Below, piece by piece: positions 55,258 to 63,076 of a stretch of DNA of 64,000 nucleotides. The stretch is taken from positions 1 to 64,000 of the forward strand of contig DATIWB010000015.1 in assembly GCA_035519675.1 (NCBI GenBank), given 5' to 3'. A model generated the notes under the pieces. The model had not been told where the DNA came from and ran no database searches. It saw nothing but the letters and a program-made list of their open reading frames with translations. Both the position numbers and the translations under genes were made by a program. Numbering within the stretch: the stretch's first letter is position 1; every line of letters begins with the position of its first letter. This DNA comes from RPRB01 sp035519675 (GTDB taxonomy: Bacteria > Myxococcota > Myxococcia > Myxococcales > Myxococcaceae).

Positions 55258-56436
55258 TCAGAGGCGCAAATCGGCACGCAGGTCGTGCTGGTAGCCCCGG
55301 GCGAGCGTCTCCGCGGCGGCCTTCAGGTCGGCGGTGGTCTTCTCCGGAACGAGGATGCGCAGCTCGTAGTACAGGTCACCGCGGCCGCTGCCCCGGAGCG
55401 CGGGGACCCCCTGTCCCTTGAGCCTGAGCTTCCGGCCGGACTGGCTGTGGGGCGGAACGGTGAGGGTCACCTCGCCGGTGAAGGTGGGGGCCCGCACCTG
55501 CGCCCCGAGCATCGCCTCGGACACGGTGACCGGCAACGGCACGTAGAGATCGTCCCCCTCGCGACGGACCAGTGGATGGGGCTCGATCTGCACCTCGAGG
55601 AACAGGTCGCCCGGAGGACCGCCCAGGAACCCGGCGGCGCCCTGGCCAGCGACCCGGACCTGGGAGCCCGTCTGGACGCCGGCGGGGATCTTCACCGTGA
55701 CCCGGGTGGTCTCCTCGACGCGACCGGTGCCGCCGCACAGGTCGCAGGGGGGCGCCACCTTGCCGCTCCCGCCACAGGTGGGGCAGGTGCTGGTCATCGA
55801 CAGCGGACCCCGCCCCTGGCGGATCTTCCCCGACCCCTTGCACGTGGGGCAGGTCTCTGGCTTTCCGAAGTGGCCGGAACCCTTGCACTTCTTGCATCGG
55901 CCGGGACGGGTGACGGCGAGGCTGCGCTCGGTTCCGGTGACCGCCTCGCGCAGGGAGGCCCGCACCTGGGCGTGCAGGTCCTCGCCGCGGGTGGGGCCCT
56001 CGGCGCCCTCGCGGCCGAAGAGGTCCTCCATCCCGCCGCTGGCGCCACCTGCGCGGCGGTTGCGGAAGAGCTCGCCGAAGAGGTCCCCCAGGTCGAAGCC
56101 CTCCATGTCGGGCATGCCGCCCCCGCCGCCGTAGCCGCCTCCGGGCGCGCCACCCCGGCTCGCCGCCTCGCGATACGCCCGGAAGGCCTCGGCCTTCTTC
56201 GGGTCGTAGCCCAGCTTTGCCGCGTCGTCGCCGAACTCGTCGTACAGCTTTCGCTTCTCGGGATTGGACAGAACCTCGAAGGCGGCGCTCACCTGCTTGA
56301 ACTTCTCCTCGGCGGCCTTGTTGCCGGGGTTCACGTCCGGATGGTACTTGCGCGCCAGCTTCCGGTACGCCTTCTTGATCTCGTCCTCGCTGGCGCCGCG
56401 GGAGACGCCAAGCAGCTGGTAGAGGTCCTCAGCCAT
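55258..56436 (-). CDS. dnaJ: DnaJ-type co-chaperone (DnaJ/CbpA)
   Basis: 392 residues. J domain (YQLLGVSRGASEDEIKKAYRKLARKYHPDVNPG, HPD intact), Gly-rich linker, four zinc-finger repeats (CKKCKGSG, CPTCKGSG, CPTCGGSG, CDLCGGTG), and the C-terminal substrate-binding domains. Stimulates DnaK ATPase. dnaK is not adjacent, so this may be a second DnaJ. Its ATG overlaps the start codon of the divergent SurA-like gene by two bases. Confidence 0.94.
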   Translation of the reverse strand: MAEDLYQLLGVSRGASEDEIKKAYRKLARKYHPDVNPGNKAAEEKFKQVSAAFEVLSNPEKRKLYDEFGDDAAKLGYDPKKAEAFRAYREAASRGGAPGGGYGGGGGMPDMEGFDLGDLFGELFRNRRAGGASGGMEDLFGREGAEGPTRGEDLHAQVRASLREAVTGTERSLAVTRPGRCKKCKGSGHFGKPETCPTCKGSGKIRQGRGPLSMTSTCPTCGGSGKVAPPCDLCGGTGRVEETTRVTVKIPAGVQTGSQVRVAGQGAAGFLGGPPGDLFLEVQIEPHPLVRREGDDLYVPLPVTVSEAMLGAQVRAPTFTGEVTLTVPPHSQSGRKLRLKGQGVPALRGSGRGDLYYELRILVPEKTTADLKAAAETLARGYQHDLRADLRL

Positions 56437-57145
56437 GCAGTCGAGGCAGCTTAACCGTCCGCGACACCTATGCCAGTGGACGCGGCTCGTGGCGTCGGTG
56501 GGTGCGCTCCTCTGCGCGCACCCCGTGGCGGCGCGGGTCCTGGACCGGGTGGTGGCGCTGGTGGACGGACGCGTGCTCAGCTGGAGCCAGCTCGACTTCG
56601 AGGCCCGGGTGATGCTCATCGATCGCGGGGGAGTGGAGGCCGCCACGGCGCCGCTGGACGCCTCGACGATCCAGAACGCGCTCGACCTGGCCATCGCCCA
56701 GCGCGCGGTGACCGCGGAGGCGGACAAGCTCAACGCCTACCCGGTGGAGCCGGCGGAGATCGACCAGCGGCTGCGCACCTTCGAGTCCCGCTTTCCGACG
56801 CCGGCCGCATTCCAGGGGTTCCTCAAGCTCCACGACGCGGACCGGGCCGCGCTGGCCGAGGTGCTCGCCCGGGCGCTCCGGACGGAGAAGTTCGTCGAGG
56901 GCCGGGTGCGGCTGCGCGCGCAGGTGCCGGAGAGCGAGGTCCGCAAGGCCTGGGAGGCCGACCGGGGTGGACGGAGCTGGGAGGAGGCCCGCGGGCCACT
57001 GCGGGAGCGGATGCAGCGCGAGCGGGCCTTCGTGCTCGCCCGCGAGGCGCTCGGACAGCTCCGGACCTCCATCCCGGTCCGGATCATCGCCCGGCCCGAG
57101 GATCTGGCGCGCGACCAGCTCGGGCTGGGGGAGGCCGCGCGGTGA
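56435..57145 (+). CDS. SurA-N-like periplasmic chaperone/PPIase-related protein
   Basis: 236 residues. Signal peptide (WTRLVASVGALLCAHPVAA), then LDRVVALVDGRVLSWSQLDFEARVMLI, the SurA/PpiC N-terminal pattern, with a helical body (VTAEADKLNAYPVEPAEIDQRLRTFESRFPTPAAFQGFL). No parvulin domain, so chaperone only. Stop overlaps rimI (GTGA). ATG 56435 shares bases with the divergent dnaJ start. Confidence 0.8.
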   Translation: MQSRQLNRPRHLCQWTRLVASVGALLCAHPVAARVLDRVVALVDGRVLSWSQLDFEARVMLIDRGGVEAATAPLDASTIQNALDLAIAQRAVTAEADKLNAYPVEPAEIDQRLRTFESRFPTPAAFQGFLKLHDADRAALAEVLARALRTEKFVEGRVRLRAQVPESEVRKAWEADRGGRSWEEARGPLRERMQRERAFVLAREALGQLRTSIPVRIIARPEDLARDQLGLGEAAR

Positions 57146-57621
57146 GAAAGCTCCGGGACAGCCCGGACGGGGCGTTCCAGCTCCGCCCGATGACCTCGGC
57201 CGACCTGCCCCGGGTGATGGAGATCGAGCAGGTGGCCTTCCGGAATCCCTGGAGCCGGGACCTCCTGGCGCGCGAGCTGGGTCACGACTGGTCGACCATC
57301 CTGGTGGCCGAGGAGCCGGGCGCGCGGGGGATGACCCTGCTGGGGTTCGTCATCTTCTGGGTGGTGCACGACGAGCTGCACGTGCTGAACGTGGCCACCG
57401 CGCCCGAGCACCGCCGCCGAGGGGTGGCCCGGGCGGTGCTCCAGGCGGCCCTGGACGTGGGACGGCAGCGGCGGTGCACCCTGACCACCCTGGAGGTCCG
57501 CCGCAGCAACGCCGCGGCGCTGGAGCTGTACCGCTCCTTCGGGTTCCGGCCGGTCGGGATCCGCCCCAACTACTACGTGGACGAGGGCGAGGACGCGATC
57601 GTCATGGTCTTGGATTTGTAG
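57142..57621 (+). CDS. rimI: Ribosomal protein S18 alanine N-acetyltransferase RimI-like
   Basis: 159 residues, GNAT fold: FQLRPMTSADLPRVMEIEQVAFRNPWSRDLLARELG, LHVLNVATAPEHRRRGVARAVL (acetyl-CoA site RRRGVA), LEVRRSNAAALELYRSFGFRPVGIRPNYYVDEGEDAIVM: the RimI signature. Acetylates the N-terminus of S18. GTG start overlaps the previous stop. A repeat begins on the base after its TAG. Confidence 0.93.
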   Translation: MRKLRDSPDGAFQLRPMTSADLPRVMEIEQVAFRNPWSRDLLARELGHDWSTILVAEEPGARGMTLLGFVIFWVVHDELHVLNVATAPEHRRRGVARAVLQAALDVGRQRRCTLTTLEVRRSNAAALELYRSFGFRPVGIRPNYYVDEGEDAIVMVLDL

Positions 57622-57737
57622 GTCAGGGCCGCCGCAGCCAAAGGTCCACGGTGAAGTGGTCCCAAGCTGGCAATGGTCGGCGAGGTCAGGGCGGCGGCGT
57701 CACCTTGGTCAGGGCCGCTGGGTCAGGGCGGCGGAGC
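57622..57737. repeat. Dispersed repeat copies, core GTCAGGGCSGCSGCAG
   Basis: Copies begin at 57622, 57685, 57708 and 57722, more diverged than the array after rel (2210). The first starts on the base after the rimI stop. The rest of the 57622-57764 gap holds a short GC palindrome (GGAGCCAGGCTCC near 57732-57744) without a T tract. No gene seen. Confidence 0.65.
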
Positions 57738-57764
57738 CAGGCTCCGAGCCTCGGGGCGTGATGC

Positions 57765-57792
57765 TTGACTCGCCGTGAGGCACCGTTATAGA
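57765..57792 (+). promoter_or_regulatory. Sigma-70 promoter of the rpsL operon
   Basis: TTGACT (57765-57770), 16-base spacer, TATAGA (57787-57792), close to TTGACA/TATAAT. Predicted transcript start near 57799, giving a ~72-base leader before rpsL. Confidence 0.75.
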
Positions 57793-57870
57793 CCGCGCCC
57801 TCTTTTCGGGGGCTTCCACGGGCAACGTGTGTCCGGCGGTCGCCGCCCAGGTACGACGGACAGGGGACGG

Positions 57871-58242
57871 ATGCCGACCATCAGTCAGCTGGTGCGCAAG
57901 GGGCGCGAGAAGCTCGTGGTGAAGGGGAAGAGCCCCGCGCTCAAGGAGTCTCCCCAGAAGCGTGGGGTGTGCACCCGCGTCTACACCACCACTCCGAAGA
58001 AGCCGAACTCGGCGCTGCGGAAGGTGGCCCGCGTGCGGCTGACCAACGGCATCGAGGTGACCTCGTACATCCCCGGCGTGGGTCACAACCTCCAGGAGCA
58101 CTCGGTGGTGATGATCCGCGGGGGCCGGGTGAAGGACCTCCCCGGCGTGCGCTACCACATCATCCGCGGCACCCTGGACTCGGTCGGAGTGCAGGGCCGG
58201 AAGCAGGGCCGCAGCAAGTACGGCGCCAAGCGCCCGAGCTAA
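57871..58242 (+). CDS. rpsL: 30S ribosomal protein S12
   Basis: 123 residues, typical for S12: MPTISQLVRKGREK, KSPALKESPQKRGVCTRVYTTTPKKPNSALRKVARVRLTNGIEV, GVGHNLQEHSVVMIRGGRVKDLPGVRYH. Residues Lys in TTPKKPNS and in RGGRVKDLPG, where streptomycin-resistance changes occur, are in wild-type form. Start set at the ATG after GGACAGGGGACGG, matching S12. Confidence 0.99.
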   Translation: MPTISQLVRKGREKLVVKGKSPALKESPQKRGVCTRVYTTTPKKPNSALRKVARVRLTNGIEVTSYIPGVGHNLQEHSVVMIRGGRVKDLPGVRYHIIRGTLDSVGVQGRKQGRSKYGAKRPS

Positions 58243-58258
58243 AGGACAGAAGACTCAG

Positions 58259-58729
58259 ATGCCTCGTCGTCGCGTCGTCGCCAAGCGGAAGATCCTCCCC
58301 GACCCGAAGTTCCAGGACCGGCTGGTCACCAAATTCGTCAACGACTTGATGCGCAAGGGCAAGAAGTCCATTGCCGAGCGGGTCTGTTATGGAGCCTTCG
58401 CCCTGATCGAGGAGCGGGCCAAGGAGGAGCCGCTCCGCACCTTCAAGAAGGCCCTGGACAACGTGAAGCCGGTCCTGGAGGTGAAGAGCCGCCGGGTGGG
58501 TGGTGCGACCTACCAGGTCCCGGTGGAGGTCCGTCAGGACCGCCGGGTGGCGCTGGGCATGCGCTGGCTCATCACCTACGCCAAGGCGCGCGGGGAGAAG
58601 ACGATGGAGGAGAAGCTGGCCGGGGAGATCATGGACGCGGCCAACAACCGTGGCAACGCGGTGAAGAAGCGCGAGGACACGCACAAGATGGCCGAGGCCA
58701 ACAAGGCCTTCGCCCACTACCGCTGGTAA
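58259..58729 (+). CDS. rpsG: 30S ribosomal protein S7
   Basis: 156 residues: MPRRRVVAKRKILPDPKF, LVTKFVNDLMRKGKKSIAERVCYGAF, VEVKSRRVGGATYQVPVEV, and the basic C-terminus ending AHYRW. Second gene of the str operon, 16 bases after rpsL with an AAAGGA site. Confidence 0.99.
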   Translation: MPRRRVVAKRKILPDPKFQDRLVTKFVNDLMRKGKKSIAERVCYGAFALIEERAKEEPLRTFKKALDNVKPVLEVKSRRVGGATYQVPVEVRQDRRVALGMRWLITYAKARGEKTMEEKLAGEIMDAANNRGNAVKKREDTHKMAEANKAFAHYRW

Positions 58730-58756
58730 GCAGCCCCGAAGTGTTGCGATGTTCCG

Positions 58757-58777
58757 ACGGCCGGTGTCCCCGGCCGT
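58757..58777 (+). terminator. Intercistronic hairpin between rpsG and fusA
   Basis: Arms ACGGCCGG and CCGGCCGT with a 5-base loop (TGTCC), an 8-bp perfect stem. A short T-containing run follows but no clean T tract. It may attenuate, stabilise or regulate the transcript between S7 and EF-G. Confidence 0.4.
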
Positions 58778-58799
58778 TGTCATTTCCGGCAGATCGATC

Positions 58800-60893
58800 A
58801 TGGCCCGCGACTTCCCGCTCGAGCGCTACCGCAACATCGGCATCATGGCGCACATCGACGCCGGGAAGACGACCACCACCGAGCGGATCCTCTTCTACAC
58901 CGGCACCATTCACAAGATGGGTGACGTCGACGACGCCAACACCACCACCGACTGGATGGTGCAGGAGCGCGAGCGCGGCATCACCATCACCTCGGCGGCG
59001 ATCACCGCCTTCTGGAACCGCCGGGACCAGCGCTACCGGATCAACCTCATCGACACCCCGGGCCACGTGGACTTCACCATCGAGGTGGAGCGCTCGCTGC
59101 GGGTGCTCGACGGGGCGATCGCGGTGTTCGACGCGGCCAACGGCGTCGAGCCCCAGAGCGAGACGGTGTGGCGGCAGGCCGACCGGTATGGCGTTCCGCG
59201 GATCTGCTTCATCAACAAGATGGACCGCCTGGGGGCCGACTTCGAGATGTCGGTCCGCTCGATCCGGGAGAAGCTCCGGGCGCACGCGGTGCCGGTGCAG
59301 CTTCCCTGGGGGGCCGAGGACCAGCACCAGGGAGTGATCGACCTGGTCCGGATGAAGGGCATCACCTTCGACGAGTCGGAGCAGGGGAGCCGGTTCGAGG
59401 TGGTGGACATCCCGGCCTCGCTGCTCGAGGCGGCGAAGGCGGCCCGGGCGCACCTCGTCGAGGCCTGTGCCGACCAGGACGACCGGGTGATGGCGCTCTA
59501 CCTGGACGGAAAGGAGCCGTCCGAGGCCGAGCTGCTGGCCGCGCTCCGCAAGGGCTGCATCGCCCGGAGGCTGTTCCCGGTGCTGTGTGGCTCGGCCTTC
59601 AAGCACAAGGGCGTGCAGCCGCTGCTCGACGCGGTGGTGGACTTCCTGCCCTCGCCGCTGGACATCCCGCCGGTGCACGGGAAGGACCCGAAGTCGGGGC
59701 AGGAGGTGAGTCGTGAGACCAGCGACATCGCGCCGTTCGCCGCCCTGGCGTTCAAGATCATGACCGACCCCTTCGTGGGGACGCTGACCTTCATCCGGGT
59801 CTACTCCGGGCGGCTGGCGACCGGGATGGCGGCGTGGAACCCGGCCAAGGGGAAGCGGGAGCGGATCGGCCGGCTGGTGCAAATGCGCGCCGACAAGCGC
59901 GACGAGATCGACGAGGTGCTGGCCGGTGACATCGCCGCCGCGGTGAGCCTCAAGCACACCGTCACCGGCGACACGCTCTGCGACGAGCACCATCCGATCG
60001 TGCTGGAGCGGATGGAATTCCCCGAGCCGGTGATCGACATCGCCATCGAGCCCAAGACCAAGGCCGACCAGGACAAGCTGGGGACCTCGCTGCAGAAGCT
60101 GGCGATGGAGGACCCGTCGTTCCGGGTGCGGACCGATCCCGAGAGCGGGCAGACGCTGATCGCCGGGATGGGCGAGCTGCATCTGGAGATCATCGTCGAC
60201 CGGCTGCTGCGGGAGTTCAAGGTCGAGGCGAACGTCGGCAAGCCACAGGTGGCGTACCGGGAGACCATCACCCAGACGGTGGAGGCGCGCGGCCAGTACG
60301 TGCGCCAGTCCGGTGGGCGCGGTCAGTACGGAGACATCGTCCTCCGGATGTCTCCCAACGAGCCGGGCAAGGGGTTCGCCAGCAAGAGCTCGATCGTCGG
60401 GGGGAAGGTGCCGAAGGAGTTCGTGGAGGCGGCGTTCCAGGGCGCGCAGGAGTCGATGAGCAACGGGCCGCTCGCCGGCTACCCGATGGTGGACGTCCAG
60501 GTGGAGGCCATCGACGGGAGCTTCCACGAGGTGGACTCGAACGAGGTCGCGTTCCGGATCGCCGGGTCGATGGCGGTGCGCGAGGGTGGGCCCCGCGCCG
60601 GGCCGGTGCTGCTCGAGCCGGTCATGTCCATCGAGGTGGTGACGCCCGAGGAGTTCATGGGTGACGTGATCGGCGACCTGAACGCCCGGCGGGGCAAGGT
60701 GGTGGGCATGGAGCCGAAGAGCGGGGCCCAGCACATCCAGGGGCAGGTGCCGCTGGCGACGATGTTCGGGTACGCCACCGACCTCCGTTCGCGGACGCAG
60801 GGCCGGGCGACGTACACCATGCAGTTCAGCCACTACGCCGCGGTGCCGAAGGCGGTCTCGGACGAGATCGTCGCCCGTATCCGCGGGCACTGA
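58800..60893 (+). CDS. fusA: Translation elongation factor G
   Basis: 697 residues. G1 AHIDAGKTTTTERIL, G3 DTPGHVDFTIEVE, G4 NKMD, G5 region GSAF, and domains II-V (GLHLEII-type ELHLEIIVDR, GMEPKSGAQHIQGQVPL). Drives translocation. ATG 58800 (MARDFPLERYRNIG) chosen over an upstream in-frame start. The operon stops here: no tuf gene follows on this strand. Confidence 0.98.
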   Translation: MARDFPLERYRNIGIMAHIDAGKTTTTERILFYTGTIHKMGDVDDANTTTDWMVQERERGITITSAAITAFWNRRDQRYRINLIDTPGHVDFTIEVERSLRVLDGAIAVFDAANGVEPQSETVWRQADRYGVPRICFINKMDRLGADFEMSVRSIREKLRAHAVPVQLPWGAEDQHQGVIDLVRMKGITFDESEQGSRFEVVDIPASLLEAAKAARAHLVEACADQDDRVMALYLDGKEPSEAELLAALRKGCIARRLFPVLCGSAFKHKGVQPLLDAVVDFLPSPLDIPPVHGKDPKSGQEVSRETSDIAPFAALAFKIMTDPFVGTLTFIRVYSGRLATGMAAWNPAKGKRERIGRLVQMRADKRDEIDEVLAGDIAAAVSLKHTVTGDTLCDEHHPIVLERMEFPEPVIDIAIEPKTKADQDKLGTSLQKLAMEDPSFRVRTDPESGQTLIAGMGELHLEIIVDRLLREFKVEANVGKPQVAYRETITQTVEARGQYVRQSGGRGQYGDIVLRMSPNEPGKGFASKSSIVGGKVPKEFVEAAFQGAQESMSNGPLAGYPMVDVQVEAIDGSFHEVDSNEVAFRIAGSMAVREGGPRAGPVLLEPVMSIEVVTPEEFMGDVIGDLNARRGKVVGMEPKSGAQHIQGQVPLATMFGYATDLRSRTQGRATYTMQFSHYAAVPKAVSDEIVARIRGH

Positions 60894-60976
60894 CCGCATC
60901 GTCTGCAACTCACCGTTGTGAACTCGGCGGCTCCGGTCACCCCTGGCTCGCGAGATGCGGCCGCTGAGGGTCGGCT

Positions 60977-62206
60977 TCAGCTTCGCGTCTTTCCTAGCTC
61001 CAGAACGTGGTCGATGAGCGGCTCATAGTCCTGCTCCCGAATCACGCCATTCCATGCCGGCATCCGTGTTCCGGGCTTGATCCTCGGCGCCTCCTGGATC
61101 CACAGCTTCAAGGATTCACGGGTTGGGTAGTTCTCGCCGGCGCGGCGGAGGTCGGCGATCCCCACTCCGTCCTTTCCGTGGCAGGAGACGCACCCGTACT
61201 GCTCGTAGAGGCGCTTGCCGTCCGCGGTCCGCGCCGAGGAGGGAAAAGGCGGCGGAGGTCGGAGGACGGGATTGCGGATCGCAGGAACGGTTCGCAGGTA
61301 GGCGTGGATGTCTGCTGCCTCCTCGTCGGAGAGCTCGGGGAGCGGCGACATCGGGTAGCGGATCAAGGTCCGGTCTGGACGGAAGCCGGTGCGGAGCGCG
61401 GTCACGAAGTCGGCCTCGGACCAGCGGCCGATCCCGGTCTGGGTGTCCGGCGTCAGGTTGGCCGAGCGGATGGTCTGGCGCTGGAGATCCAGCACCGGGT
61501 TGCCTCCCCCGAAGTATCCGGCCGACCTCTCCGGCTCCGCCACGTTCATGGTCTTGAAGTCCGCCGAGTGGCAGCCGTAGCAGTCGAGGGCGAAGACCAG
61601 GTACCGGCCGTGTGCCACGCGGTCGGTGAGGGGTGGGGCGGAGATGGGGTGGTCGGGGTAAGGGAGCTTCCTGAAGGCGAGGTGGCAGAGCAGCTTGGTG
61701 AGGAACGAGGGCCGGGTGACGCCGGGCGGATCGCGGTCCGAGGCGGCGACCATCGGGTCGTCGGAGCGCAGAAAGGCGATGATCGACGCCAGGTCCTCGT
61801 CGGCGATGTGTGGGAGCTTGACCATCCACGGCGGCGCGTACAGGCCGTCTCGCTTGACGCCGGTACGGAGGAGATAGGCGAGCTCGCCGTCGGTCCAGCT
61901 GCCGATTCCCTTGCTGGGATGGCGGGTGATGTTGGGCGAGTAGATGACGCCGAACTCCGCCGGCGCATCGACCATGAACTTCCCGGTGAGCTGCCGGGTC
62001 GTCGGGTCCAGGTGGCAGTTGGCGCAGAGCAGCGTCGCCAGCTTCTTTCCCCGGGCGATCCGCTCGGGCGTGGGATCGGCGCGGAAGGTGACCTTCTCGA
62101 CGGGGTAGCGCGGGATGCCGTCGAGCTGGACGTAGAGCAGGGAGCCGCCGGCCAGGATGACGACGGCGGCGAGGACCAGTCCGACGATCTCGAGGGTTCG
62201 GCGCAT
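60977..62206 (-). CDS. Triheme c-type cytochrome, membrane-anchored
   Basis: 409 residues. N-terminal anchor (LEIVGLVLAAVVILAGGSLLYV), then three CXXCH haem sites: CANCH (residues 61-65), CYGCH (about 209-213) and CVSCH (about 340), each with downstream Met/His ligand candidates, as in the three-domain dehydrogenase-type cytochromes (alcohol/gluconate dehydrogenase subunit-like). Exported and matured by the Ccm system encoded at 22-28.7 kb. Its dehydrogenase partner is not in the window. Confidence 0.92.
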   Translation of the reverse strand: MRRTLEIVGLVLAAVVILAGGSLLYVQLDGIPRYPVEKVTFRADPTPERIARGKKLATLLCANCHLDPTTRQLTGKFMVDAPAEFGVIYSPNITRHPSKGIGSWTDGELAYLLRTGVKRDGLYAPPWMVKLPHIADEDLASIIAFLRSDDPMVAASDRDPPGVTRPSFLTKLLCHLAFRKLPYPDHPISAPPLTDRVAHGRYLVFALDCYGCHSADFKTMNVAEPERSAGYFGGGNPVLDLQRQTIRSANLTPDTQTGIGRWSEADFVTALRTGFRPDRTLIRYPMSPLPELSDEEAADIHAYLRTVPAIRNPVLRPPPPFPSSARTADGKRLYEQYGCVSCHGKDGVGIADLRRAGENYPTRESLKLWIQEAPRIKPGTRMPAWNGVIREQDYEPLIDHVLELGKTRS

Positions 62207-62262
62207 GAGGGAGGGGCCGTATAGACGATCGGCAGGGGTGGCAGCGGGAATTCCGGCCGGGC

Positions 62263-62790
62263 TCACTCAGGGCACAAGCGCGGCGAGCGAGGCAGGCTTC
62301 TCCGCTGGACGCGGCGCCAGTATGCGCCAGGAGTGGTCCCGACCTCTCGCCGAAATGCGCGGCACAGAGCGGACACGCTGGCGAATCCGGTCTCCTGGGC
62401 CACTCGCGCGAGCGGGTGAACACCGTTCTCGAGCAGCTGGAGGACCGGGGTGGATGCGGAGCTGCTGCGATGCCGCGAGGCCCTGTGCCAGCGGAGCCCT
62501 TCACCCGTTCCGATCCACCCCTCGGGGTTTTCCGAAGCCATAGGTGACCTGAATCCGGAGCGCCTGGACGACCAGGATCTGCAGGAGGAGCTCGACGATG
62601 GCGTCTCCGCCGACACGGGGCATCGACAGCTCCTCGAGGAGCCCGTCGAGGATCGGGCGACCTGCGGACCAGTCGAACCGGGCGGGGTTGTCGAGCCGTG
62701 GGCCCCACGCCTGGAGCGTGCTGGGCAGCTCCCCGGAGAGGAAGAGCAAGGACCCCTCGCTGAGCCCCAGCGAGTAGCGAGCCGCGCGCG
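62263..62790 (-). pseudogene. Broken AraC-family transcriptional regulator
   Basis: Two frames carry parts of one AraC protein with a cupin-type sensor. The upstream frame ends with LLFLSGELPSTLQAWGPRL...PRVGGDAIVELLLQILVVQALRIQ, the sensor-domain end. The other frame gives the last HTH: VLQLLENGVHPLARVAQETGF, then ALCRAFRREVGTTPGAYWRRVQ. The first HTH and linker between them are missing and the frame shifts near 62510, so a deletion is likely. The gap 62791-63076 holds nothing I can support. Confidence 0.7.
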
Positions 62791-63076
62791 TCCAGAGAAC
62801 GCACTGGCCTCGACGGCACCGGCTGTCAACCCGCCCCGGACACACGGGGCGGGCCGCAGTTGGCGGGGCCACGAAGTGAGGCCAGCACGTTGTCGCCCGA
62901 GACGGTCGTCCCCGGCCCGCCTGTCTCCCCTCGGAGCCACTCGTCCGACGCTGGCAATGCCCGACCTGCGGACCTGCGCGTACGAGCCTCGTGGCCGATC
63001 GGAGCTGCCGCACAGACAGGACACTGCGCCTTCTCGACCCTGTCTCCCTCTTGCCCTCCGTGGCAGAACCCCCGCC

